Source: JAJRXC01 sp047639555
GTDB taxonomy: Bacteria > Actinomycetota > Acidimicrobiia > Acidimicrobiales > Aldehydirespiratoraceae
NCBI GenBank assembly: GCA_047639555.1
Contig: JBLIOE010000022.1
Span: forward strand, 3,314-67,313
Direction of reading: 5' to 3'
Length of the DNA stretch: 64,000 nt
Within the stretch, counting starts at the first letter, position 1; each line of letters starts with the position of its first letter. The notes beneath the pieces were generated by a model, which was not told where the DNA came from, searched no databases, and was given only the letters and a program-made list of their open reading frames with translations. Both the position numbers and the translations under genes were made by a program. Below are positions 1 to 7,389 of this stretch, in pieces.

Positions 1-42
1 TGTCCATGTGACCTACCACCTCGGCCAGGTTGGTCTGGTCTT

Positions 43-540
43 GTGGCTCGCGGCCTAATCGTCGCGCTGGTGGTGCTGGTTAGCGCCTGCGCCGAGGCTG
101 GCCCGCCAACCCTCTCGGCGGGGTCGTTGGAGAGCGCCATTCCTGTTGCCGTGTGGCCCGAGGACCCAGACCTGGTCGCGGCGGTGACTTGCCCAGACCT
201 CGATCTCGCGCTGATTGCCCAAACGACGAACTGCACAGCAACCCTGGATGGCGACGCAGTGATCCTGGAGGTTGCCGTCGACGCCGAGGGCGCCGCGACT
301 GCTTCGGTCGCCGAGGCGCTCTTCGTTGTGTCGGCGGTGGTCGAGGAGATCAGCGGCCGACTCGTTGTCGATCTCGCCCTTGATACGGCGCCGGTTGTTC
401 AATGCGATCGAAGTGTTGTTGTTGCCCGACCGGGCGTATCGCTTGGCTGTGAGGCGTCTCGGGCCGCCGATGACACCTTCGAGTTCGCGATACAGCTCAT
501 CGACGCTCGCGGGGCCTGGACACTGACATTCGTTCCGTAG
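43..540 (+). CDS. Putative secreted lipoprotein with two DUF4333-like modules
   Basis: A 165-residue protein read from a GTG start. The N-terminus is a short hydrophobic stretch ending in a lipobox (LVSAC, lipidated Cys16), so it is probably exported and anchored on the outer face of the membrane. The rest is two related modules of about 55 residues (roughly 45-110 and 113-165). Each has a cysteine pair spaced alike (VTCPDL..NCTATL and VQCDRS..LGCEAS), as in DUF4333-type actinobacterial lipoproteins. The function is unknown. It lies upstream of rpsO with a 125-base gap and is probably a separate unit. The domain assignment is by eye. Confidence 0.6.
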   Translation: MARGLIVALVVLVSACAEAGPPTLSAGSLESAIPVAVWPEDPDLVAAVTCPDLDLALIAQTTNCTATLDGDAVILEVAVDAEGAATASVAEALFVVSAVVEEISGRLVVDLALDTAPVVQCDRSVVVARPGVSLGCEASRAADDTFEFAIQLIDARGAWTLTFVP

Positions 541-665
541 GGTGCGGCTTGGCAAGGCTGTGGATACCCTTTCGGGGTCCGATCACGTTTGAATCGGTGG
601 CGACTGCCTTCGCAATCCGCGGGGCGTGTGGCCGGGTACGACACCCAAAAAAGAAACGAACGAAT

Positions 666-947
666 ATGGCCGTAAATCTGCCCCCCAAGTCCGACACCAT
701 CGCCACCATGGCGAAGGCATTCGAACTCGCCGAGAACGACACTGGATCTCCCGAGATCCAAATTGCTTTGCTCTCGGATCGCATTACGCACCTCACCGAG
801 CACATGAAGTCCCATAAAAAGGACCATCACAGCCGCCGAGGCCTGCAGATGCTTGTTGGCAAGCGTCGTCGTCTCCTCGACTATGTCAAGGACAACGACG
901 TCGAACGATACCGATCAGTGATCGCCCACCTCGGGCTGCGTCGCTGA
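666..947 (+). CDS. rpsO: 30S ribosomal protein S15
   Basis: S15 is 93 residues here, close to the family's usual 89. It binds the central domain of 16S rRNA early in small-subunit assembly. The family core is clear: TGSPEIQIALLSDRI, LTEHMKSHKKDHHSRRGL and the C-terminal VGKRRRLLDYVK. The ATG at 666 is chosen because the protein then begins at the normal S15 N-terminus; the longer upstream reading adds an unrelated Arg-rich leader. No strong Shine-Dalgarno is seen, only the purine-rich AAAAAAGAAACGAACG. A factor-independent terminator follows directly and pnp is next, which is the widely conserved rpsO-pnp order. Confidence 0.97.
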   Translation: MAVNLPPKSDTIATMAKAFELAENDTGSPEIQIALLSDRITHLTEHMKSHKKDHHSRRGLQMLVGKRRRLLDYVKDNDVERYRSVIAHLGLRR

Positions 948-956
948 CAAGATATG

Positions 957-990
957 GGAGCGGTCCTTTTGGGGCCGCTCCTTTCGGTTT
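957..990 (+). terminator. Intrinsic terminator after rpsO
   Basis: GGAGCGGTCC (957-966) pairs with GGGCCGCTCC (972-981) around a short T-rich loop, giving about ten base pairs. TTTCGGTTT follows. It lies just after the rpsO stop and probably ends or attenuates rpsO transcription before pnp. Confidence 0.75.
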
Positions 991-1062
991 ACCGAGACCT
1001 GCTCGGTAGGCCCGACGAATCCCAGTAGCAGGAACGTCCTGCGAAACAACCGAATGACACGG

Positions 1063-1120
1063 CAGTTGGTGTTAGTCGCAAGCTTCGAGATCGTCTCTCG
1101 AGGTTTGCGACTGGGAACTG
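1063..1120 (+). promoter_or_regulatory. Long hairpin in the pnp leader (probable RNase III/PNPase autoregulation site)
   Basis: Positions 1074-1090 pair with 1096-1112 in 17 consecutive pairs, two of them G-U, around the five-base loop TCGTC. A further five pairs (CAGTT 1063-1067 with AACTG 1116-1120) extend the stem beyond an internal loop. No U-run follows, so this is not a simple terminator. In E. coli and Streptomyces the rpsO-pnp intergenic hairpin is cut by RNase III, and in E. coli PNPase then represses its own mRNA. Position and shape here suggest the same role, but that is inference. Confidence 0.7.
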
Positions 1121-1156
1121 GCAGTTGTGTGTTCGAATTCCAAGGAAATACACACA

Positions 1157-3610
1157 ATGACTGAAACCAACTCCGTCACCGGCGCGTTCACGCGTGGTGA
1201 AGGCAAAGACGCCACCTTCGAGATCGGCAAATTCGCCCCTCTCGCTGGTGGTTCCGTAACGGCGAGCATCGGTAACACCGTTGTCCTCGTCACCGCTACT
1301 GGTGCGAAGACGGCCCGTGAAAACGCCGACTTCTTCCCTCTTACCGTCGACATCGAAGAGCGCATGTACGCCGCGGGCAAGATCCCCGGCTCGTTCTTCC
1401 GTCGTGAAGCACGCGCCGGCGAACAGGCCATCTTGACCTGCCGCCTGATCGACCGTCCCCTCCGTCCGGCATTCCCTGACGGCTACCGCAACGAGGTCCA
1501 CGTCGTGGGCACCGTGCTTGGTGCCGATCAGGAAAACCCTTACGACGTTCTGGCGCTTAACGCTGCGTCGCTGGCCCTGTGCCTGTCGCCGGTCCCGTTC
1601 GACGGCCCCCTCGGCGCGGTGCGCATGAGCTGGTCGGCCGAGGGCGAATGGATCCCCTTCCCGACCTATGCAGAGTCCGAGGAATCGGCGTTCGACATGG
1701 TTGTTGCTGGCCGTCTCGCTGGTGACGATGTCGCCGTGATGATGGTGGAAGCCGGTGGCACCGGAAACTCGTGGACGCTCTACGAAAACGGCACTCCCAA
1801 GGTCGACGAAGATGTCCTCGCCGGCGGCCTCGAGGCTTGCAAGGTGTGGATCCGCGAGATGATCGAGCTGCAGCAGCAGGCCATCGATGCCGCGGGCCCC
1901 ATCGTCAAGATGGATCCCCCTGTCGTCACCGACTACACCGACGAAATCTTCGCCGCCGTGCAGTCCGCCGCCACCGATCGCATTGCAGAATCGCAGAAGA
2001 TCGCTGACAAGACTGATCGTCAGAACGCCGAGGGTGAGCTCAGCGCCGCCGTTATCGCCGAGCTCGACGGTCAGTTCGCCGACAACTCCGATGCGGTCAA
2101 GCAGATCAAGAACGCGATCCGCTCGATCACCAAGGCCGTTGTGCGCAAGCGCATCGTCGAAGAGGGCATCCGCATCGATGGTCGTAAGACCAACGAACTG
2201 CGTGAGGTGTCGAGCGAAGTTGGGGTCATCCCGACGGCGCACGGTTCCGGCCTCTTCCAGCGTGGCGAGACCCAGGTCCTCAACTTCACGACGCTCGGCA
2301 TGGGCCGCAGCGACATGATGATCGATGACCTCTCGCCGATCGACAAGAAGCGCTACTTCCACCACTACAACTTCCCGCCCTTCTCCACGGGCGAGACCGG
2401 CTTCATGCGTGGACCGAAGCGTCGCGAGATCGGCCACGGTGCCCTCGCTGAGCGGGCCGTGTTCCCCGTGATCCCGTCGTTCGAAGACTGGCCGTACACC
2501 GTACGTACCGTCTCCGAGGTCATGGCGTCCAACGGTTCGTCCTCGATGGCCTCCGTTTGTGGCTCGACCCTTTCGCTCATGGATGCCGGTGTGCCGATCA
2601 AGGCTCCCGTCGCCGGTATTGCGATGGGCCTCGTCCACGCCGAAGGCGAATACGTCACTCTCACCGACATCCTCGGTGCCGAAGACGCATTCGGCGACAT
2701 GGACTTCAAGGTTGCCGGAACCACTGACTTCGTCACGGCTCTCCAGCTCGATACGAAGATCTCCGGTATTCCGGCCTCCGTTCTGATTGGCGCCCTCGCT
2801 CAGGCGAAGGAAGCCCGCCTCGACATTCTCGACAACATGGCCGAAGCGATCGCCGAGCCTCGTGAAGAGGTTCGTGAAACAGCTCCGAAGATCCGTGCCT
2901 TCGAGATTCCGATCGAGAAGATCGGTGAGGTCATCGGCCCGAAGGGCAAGGTCATCAACTCCATCCAGGCCGAGACCGGCGCCGACATCTCTGTCGACGA
3001 CGACGGCATGGTCGGCATCGTGTCGATCGCCTCGGTTGACAGCGCCAAGGTTGATGAGGCTGAGCGTCAGATCCAGCTCATCCTCGATCCGCCCACCGCT
3101 GAAGTTGGAGCGACCTACCAGGGCCGTGTTGTGAACATCACCAAGTTCGGTGCGTTCGTCAACATCCTCCCCGGTCGTGACGGCCTCCTGCACATCTCCA
3201 AGATCGGTGGCGGTAAGCGCATCGAACGAGTTGAAGATGAGCTCGAGCTTGGTCAGGAAATTGCGGTCACTGTCGAAGACGTCGACCCCAATGGCAAGAT
3301 CAGCCTGAAGCCCGAAGGTGCGGCCGACTCCGACAAGAAGTCGAGCCGTGAGCCCCGTGAGCCCCGTGAGTCTCGTGAGCCCCGCGGCGATCGTGACGGC
3401 GGTAGCGATCGTGACGGCGACAGCGATGACGACAGCCCGGCGTCTGATGACGACACGGAGACGGTCTCATTCGAGGCAGCCTTCGACAAGGAACTCGCCG
3501 GCGAATACGGCGACCTTGGTCCCGACGCTCCCCGCCGCAACAGCGGTGGTGGTGGTGGCGGCGCCGGTGGTGGCCGTGGACGTGGCCGCGGTGGCCGCGG
3601 TCGACGCTAA
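1157..3610 (+). CDS. pnp: Polyribonucleotide nucleotidyltransferase (PNPase)
   Basis: PNPase is a 3'-5' phosphorolytic exoribonuclease of mRNA decay and a trimeric ring. This 817-residue copy has two RNase PH-like domains joined by a helical linker, then a KH domain (IGEVIGPKGKVINSIQAETGA) and an S1 domain (GATYQGRVVNITKFGAFVNILPGRDGLLHIS). The ATG at 1157 follows AAGGAAA (1142-1148), which favours it over the upstream in-frame GTG. After S1 comes a disordered tail of about 100 residues. It starts with EPR and DRDG repeats, passes through an acidic stretch and ends in Gly/Arg-rich RGRGRGGRGRR. Such tails usually bind RNA or partners. A long hairpin lies just upstream. Confidence 0.97.
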   Translation: MTETNSVTGAFTRGEGKDATFEIGKFAPLAGGSVTASIGNTVVLVTATGAKTARENADFFPLTVDIEERMYAAGKIPGSFFRREARAGEQAILTCRLIDRPLRPAFPDGYRNEVHVVGTVLGADQENPYDVLALNAASLALCLSPVPFDGPLGAVRMSWSAEGEWIPFPTYAESEESAFDMVVAGRLAGDDVAVMMVEAGGTGNSWTLYENGTPKVDEDVLAGGLEACKVWIREMIELQQQAIDAAGPIVKMDPPVVTDYTDEIFAAVQSAATDRIAESQKIADKTDRQNAEGELSAAVIAELDGQFADNSDAVKQIKNAIRSITKAVVRKRIVEEGIRIDGRKTNELREVSSEVGVIPTAHGSGLFQRGETQVLNFTTLGMGRSDMMIDDLSPIDKKRYFHHYNFPPFSTGETGFMRGPKRREIGHGALAERAVFPVIPSFEDWPYTVRTVSEVMASNGSSSMASVCGSTLSLMDAGVPIKAPVAGIAMGLVHAEGEYVTLTDILGAEDAFGDMDFKVAGTTDFVTALQLDTKISGIPASVLIGALAQAKEARLDILDNMAEAIAEPREEVRETAPKIRAFEIPIEKIGEVIGPKGKVINSIQAETGADISVDDDGMVGIVSIASVDSAKVDEAERQIQLILDPPTAEVGATYQGRVVNITKFGAFVNILPGRDGLLHISKIGGGKRIERVEDELELGQEIAVTVEDVDPNGKISLKPEGAADSDKKSSREPREPRESREPRGDRDGGSDRDGDSDDDSPASDDDTETVSFEAAFDKELAGEYGDLGPDAPRRNSGGGGGGAGGGRGRGRGGRGRR
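3350..3385 (+). repeat. Four tandem 9-base units in pnp coding for EPR repeats
   Basis: Four in-frame copies of GAGCCCCGT or close variants encode EPR, EPR, ESR, EPR. Just downstream GATCGTGACGGC occurs twice (3388-3399 and 3407-3418). Together they build the low-complexity linker after the PNPase S1 domain. Confidence 0.85.
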
Positions 3611-3630
3611 TTCTCGCCAATGAGCATTCG

Positions 3631-4308
3631 GTGACCCGTCGGTCCTACGACCGATGGGTCCCGGAGCTTTGGCGACAACGTATTCATCTGGCTCGCGGGG
3701 GCACGGACGTCTTTCGTCCGTGCTTCCGCGAGACTGGATCGATCTTTCTCCACGTGCCCAAGGCCGCGGGCACGAGCATCTCGCTTGACCTCTATGGCGG
3801 AAATATTGGGCACCGGCGAGCGATTGACTATCAGCGGATTTCCCGCCGACACTTTGCTCGCTACTTCCGATTCGGTTTCGTACGAAACCCATGGGACCGA
3901 CTGGTGTCGGCCTATGAGTTCGCTCGTTCGAACGGCACGGCGTATGTGAAGCCGATCCCGAATCCGGTTTATGACTCGCCGGTGTTCGAGTCCTTCGAGC
4001 GGTTCGTTCACGAGTGGCTCAGCGAGGTCGATCTCGCTACAGCTGATGTCGTCTTTCAGTCGCAATGGACATTCCTGTGTGATGCTGATGGCCGACTACT
4101 CGTCGACCACGTGGGTCGCACCGAACAGCTCGCTGACGATCTCCGTCCGGTCGAAGAAGCGCTTCACCGAGCCATACGGCCCGACCATCTCAACCGAACC
4201 GAACGTTTGGTCGACTATCCCGAGTACTACTCCTCCGACACGAGAGACATAGTCGCCGACATCTATCGACGAGATATCGAGATGTTTGGCTACACCTTCC
4301 CCGTATGA
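3631..4308 (+). CDS. Sulfotransferase family protein
   Basis: A 225-residue protein of the PAPS-dependent sulfotransferase fold, which moves a sulfuryl group from PAPS to an acceptor such as a sugar. Two cofactor motifs are visible: the 5'-phosphosulfate loop FLHVPKAAGTSIS near residue 40 and the 3'-phosphate motif FVRNPWDRLVSAY near residue 88. No signal peptide or membrane segment is obvious. The GTG at 3631 is the first in-frame start after pnp, 20 bases from its stop. The 3' end overlaps the protease start by ATGA. It sits between pnp and the M16 protease, which are adjacent in many actinobacteria, so it looks inserted. The acceptor is unknown. Confidence 0.8.
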   Translation: MTRRSYDRWVPELWRQRIHLARGGTDVFRPCFRETGSIFLHVPKAAGTSISLDLYGGNIGHRRAIDYQRISRRHFARYFRFGFVRNPWDRLVSAYEFARSNGTAYVKPIPNPVYDSPVFESFERFVHEWLSEVDLATADVVFQSQWTFLCDADGRLLVDHVGRTEQLADDLRPVEEALHRAIRPDHLNRTERLVDYPEYYSSDTRDIVADIYRRDIEMFGYTFPV

Positions 4309-5549
4309 ACCCGCCGCAGATCCCCCTTACAACCGAAGTCTCGCGCCTGCCCGGTGGGCTCCGCGTGGCCACACAACACGACCCGACCGCCCAATCGGTT
4401 GCCGTTGGCGCCTGGGTTGGTGTCGGCAATCGCGACGAACCGCCGGAGCTAGCCGGCGCGTCACACTTTCTTGAGCACCTGCTCTTCAAGGGCAGCCCTG
4501 GTCACAACGCCCGTGACATCGCCGAAGGCATCGATGCCGTCGGCGGCGATCTCAATGCTTTCACCTCGAAGGAGTACACCGCCTTCCACGCCCGGGTTCC
4601 GCTCAGCGCGCTCGACTTTGGTCTCGGCACGCTCGTTGATGTGATCGCCGAGCCCGCGTTCACCGATGAAGAAGTCGATGCCGAACGTATGGTGATTCTC
4701 GAGGAGCTGGCGTGGAGCGCCGACACCCCCGACGATGTCGTGCACCAGAATTTGGCCCTTGGTCTCTTCCCGAACCACTCGCTCGGTTGGGAGGTTCTCG
4801 GGTCGGTCGACTCGGTGAGTAGCATGGCCGCCCACGATGTTCGGGCCTTCCACGACCGCTGGTATCGACGTTCGAACCTTGTCTTCTCCGTAGTCGGAAA
4901 TGTGAATCATGCCGAGGTCGTCGCACGGGTCGAGGCGGGCCTTGCCGGCGTCGAATCGGGTACACCTCCAGTGCGGAGCGCACCGGTGGACGCGGTGGCC
5001 GGCGATGTCACTGTCGCCCGCGAGATTGAGCAAGCCCACGTGACGATGGGCTGGCGAGCCCTCAACCAATTCGATGACGACCGGTTTGCGCTCGCAGTGG
5101 CGAATCAGCTGATTGGTGGCGGCTGGTCCAGTCGTCTCTTCCAAGAAGTCCGCGAGAAGCGCGGCATGTCGTATTCCGTGTTCTCCTCGATGGGGAGCTA
5201 TGTCGACAGCGGCACGTTCTCCGTCTACGCCGGTATTTCTCCTGGCCGGGTCGCGGAACTGCTCGACGTCGTTGAGGCCGAACTTGCCGATCTTGTGGCC
5301 AACGGCCCCCGGGAACGCGAGATGCAAGTGGCGCGAGGCGGATTCGAAGGCGGCACCTTGCTGGCGCTGGAAGATTCCGGCAGCCGCATGGCCCAGATCG
5401 CCACCAACCTGTTGGTTCGCGACCGGGTCGTCGAAGTCGAGGAGTATCTCGAGAAGGTGCGCAAGGTCACCGACGACGACGTACGCCGCGTGCTCACGGG
5501 CGTGCTCGACGGCCCCCGCGTGTGTTCGATTGTCGAGCCCGCCAGCTAG
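4305..5549 (+). CDS. M16 family zinc protease (processing-peptidase-like)
   Basis: A 414-residue pitrilysin/MPP-type metallopeptidase. The inverted zinc motif is HFLEH near residue 49, and the distal Glu lies in the MVILEELAW region. An N-terminal active M16 domain and a C-terminal inactive-type domain fit the expected length of about 420. It is probably cytoplasmic, since no signal peptide is seen. Homologues sit directly after pnp in many actinobacteria. The ATG overlaps the sulfotransferase stop by four bases (ATGA), implying translational coupling. The substrate is not known. Confidence 0.9.
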   Translation: MNPPQIPLTTEVSRLPGGLRVATQHDPTAQSVAVGAWVGVGNRDEPPELAGASHFLEHLLFKGSPGHNARDIAEGIDAVGGDLNAFTSKEYTAFHARVPLSALDFGLGTLVDVIAEPAFTDEEVDAERMVILEELAWSADTPDDVVHQNLALGLFPNHSLGWEVLGSVDSVSSMAAHDVRAFHDRWYRRSNLVFSVVGNVNHAEVVARVEAGLAGVESGTPPVRSAPVDAVAGDVTVAREIEQAHVTMGWRALNQFDDDRFALAVANQLIGGGWSSRLFQEVREKRGMSYSVFSSMGSYVDSGTFSVYAGISPGRVAELLDVVEAELADLVANGPREREMQVARGGFEGGTLLALEDSGSRMAQIATNLLVRDRVVEVEEYLEKVRKVTDDDVRRVLTGVLDGPRVCSIVEPAS

Positions 5550-5590
5550 CTCCCAAACTGGTCCACCCGCACGAACTTGGATCAGTTGAT

Positions 5591-6520
5591 ATGTTTCCGC
5601 GCATGGCATTGCATCGATTGACAACCCTTCGCGTCGGCGTCACGAAGATGGACGACACCCGTGAGTGGTACCGCCAGTTCGGACTTGGTGAGGGATCGCC
5701 GGGAGAGTTCTCGACGCGAGACGGGGGAGTGCAGTTGGTGCTCGAGAATGCTGTGTACCGCGGCATTCGCGAGATTGGTCTGGGCGCCGACAACCCCGAC
5801 GACCTCAGTCGAATCGCCGCCTCGCTCGAAGCGGCCGGTGTTGCGACTGAACACAACGACACGTTGCGCTTCCAGGACCCGATCGACGATGTGCCCTACG
5901 AGATCTCCGTTGCCCCTCGCTACGACGCCAACCCGGTTGTCCTCCCGAGTTTGAACACGCCCTCGGAAGTCGCCCGGAGTGATCGACCGGCCGACTCAAT
6001 CCTGCGAGTAAATCCCGTGCAGCCGTCGAACCTCACCCACATGGTGCGCGGCACGAAAGACCCCGATGCGTCGATCAAGTTCCACACCGAGGTGCTCGGC
6101 TTCGAGCTCAGCGATGCGCTCGGCGGGTTCGGCGGATTCATGCGTTGCAGTGATGTACATCACAATCTCGCCGTGCAGATGGCCGAGCAGCCGTTCCTGC
6201 ACCACATCAGCTTCGAGTGTGACGACGTCGACGAGGTTGGCCGCGGCGCCGGCCACATGCTTGAGCTCGACGCCGACAGCCACGTATGGGGCCTTGGCCG
6301 CCACGCCATCGGGTCCAACTATTTTTGGTACCTCAAGGACCCGTCGGGCAACTTCGCCGAGTATTCCTCCGACATCGACCGAATCTCTAGCCAAGAGGCG
6401 TACCAGCCGAAGGATTGGAACAACAAGGAAAGCCTCTACTCGTGGGGCCCACCCGTGCCGATCGAATTCCTGGCGCCGCCCGACATCGAAGAAGTGTTCG
6501 CCGCGATGGCAGAGGGCTGA
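5591..6520 (+). CDS. Type I extradiol ring-cleavage dioxygenase (VOC superfamily)
   Basis: About 309 residues in two vicinal-oxygen-chelate modules, the layout of catechol 2,3-dioxygenase and 2,3-dihydroxybiphenyl 1,2-dioxygenase. The C-terminal module keeps what look like the Fe(II) ligands: His in NLTHMVRG, His in FLHHISFE and Glu in FAEYSSD. It should open a catecholic ring next to the diol. The start is taken at ATG 5591, though ATG 5603 (MALHRLTT) is equally possible; neither has a clear ribosome site. The hydrolase and FAD hydroxylase downstream overlap or nearly touch it, which supports an aromatic-degradation operon. The natural substrate cannot be read from sequence. Confidence 0.82.
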   Translation: MFPRMALHRLTTLRVGVTKMDDTREWYRQFGLGEGSPGEFSTRDGGVQLVLENAVYRGIREIGLGADNPDDLSRIAASLEAAGVATEHNDTLRFQDPIDDVPYEISVAPRYDANPVVLPSLNTPSEVARSDRPADSILRVNPVQPSNLTHMVRGTKDPDASIKFHTEVLGFELSDALGGFGGFMRCSDVHHNLAVQMAEQPFLHHISFECDDVDEVGRGAGHMLELDADSHVWGLGRHAIGSNYFWYLKDPSGNFAEYSSDIDRISSQEAYQPKDWNNKESLYSWGPPVPIEFLAPPDIEEVFAAMAEG

Positions 6521-6525
6521 GCCCA

Positions 6526-7389
6526 GTGACTGATGTAACGATTACGGGTACTGGTGTTCCTCATGTCGAGCCCGGCCGAGCCGGAGCCGGTGTGCTCGTC
6601 CGTCACGGCAACATCGCCCTGCAGTTCGATGCGGGGCGAGCTACGGCGCTGCGGATCGTCGAAGCGGGTCAGTCGATCGACGATCTCGCGGCGTTATTCA
6701 TCACCCACCACCACTCGGACCACCTGACCGGTCTGCAGGATCTCCTTTTCGTCCGCTGGCTACAGAATCACGATGCCTTCGTGCCGCTGCCGGTCTTTGC
6801 CCCTGAGGGTCCCGCGATTAAATACCTGGAATTGATGATGGACCCGTGGGCGGAAGACATCGCGATCCGGCAGTCACACGCCGGTCGCGAGGACCGTCCG
6901 GATCCCGATATCCAAGCGTTCCCCGCGCCCGAAGGCCCGACCGTCATCTGGTCCCACGATGGTGATGATGGTGCCATCACCGTCACCGTCACGCCCGTGC
7001 ACCATGAGCCGGTCTCTCCCTCCGTTGCCTATCGCGTCGATACCCCCGACGGTGCGGTCGTGATCTCCGGCGACACGCGGGTCTGCGACGAGGTGGCCGA
7101 CCTGAGCGAGGGGGCCAACGTTCTCGTGCATGAGATTTTCCGCACCGAGTTCATCCGCCCGTTCATGGCGGTCGCCCCGCACTTGGAGCACATCTCCGAC
7201 TACCACGCTGATAGCGAGAAGCTCGGTGCGATGGCCGGCCGGGTCGGCGTGCCGACACTGATGCTCACCCACATGATCCCCGCGCCGAGAAACGAAGCCG
7301 AGGAGCTCGAGATGGCGGCTGAGGTGCGGGCCGGTGGTTACGACGGCGAGATCGTCGTCGCCCGTGATCTCACTACTGTGAGTTTCTAG
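6526..7389 (+). CDS. Metallo-beta-lactamase-fold hydrolase (RNase Z/arylsulfatase-like)
   Basis: A 287-residue MBL-fold protein with an intact zinc motif ITHHHSDHLTG near residue 62 and later ligands in VTPVHHEPVS, ISGDTRV and LTHMIP. Overall it resembles the RNase Z/arylsulfatase branch rather than beta-lactamases. The GTG at 6526 lies five bases after the dioxygenase stop; the longer in-frame reading runs back into that gene. Its stop overlaps the next start (TAGTG). Between a ring-cleavage dioxygenase and a ring hydroxylase, it may hydrolyse a pathway intermediate such as an ester, lactone or ring-fission product. That role is inferred from context only. Confidence 0.8.
   Translation: MTDVTITGTGVPHVEPGRAGAGVLVRHGNIALQFDAGRATALRIVEAGQSIDDLAALFITHHHSDHLTGLQDLLFVRWLQNHDAFVPLPVFAPEGPAIKYLELMMDPWAEDIAIRQSHAGREDRPDPDIQAFPAPEGPTVIWSHDGDDGAITVTVTPVHHEPVSPSVAYRVDTPDGAVVISGDTRVCDEVADLSEGANVLVHEIFRTEFIRPFMAVAPHLEHISDYHADSEKLGAMAGRVGVPTLMLTHMIPAPRNEAEELEMAAEVRAGGYDGEIVVARDLTTVSF

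Noticed and set aside
559..568. TGTGGATAC near rpsO as a DnaA box
   Set aside because: A single 8/9 match; around a dozen such matches are expected by chance in a window this size.
989..3193. A 734-codon open frame on the minus strand opposite pnp
   Set aside because: It is antisense to a clear PNPase gene. Its Asp/Val/Gly/Arg-rich make-up is what high-GC codon bias produces on the opposite strand, and it matches no protein family I know.
4461..5624. A 387-codon minus-strand frame opposite the M16 protease
   Set aside because: Antisense to a convincing protease gene; the composition is typical of shadow frames.
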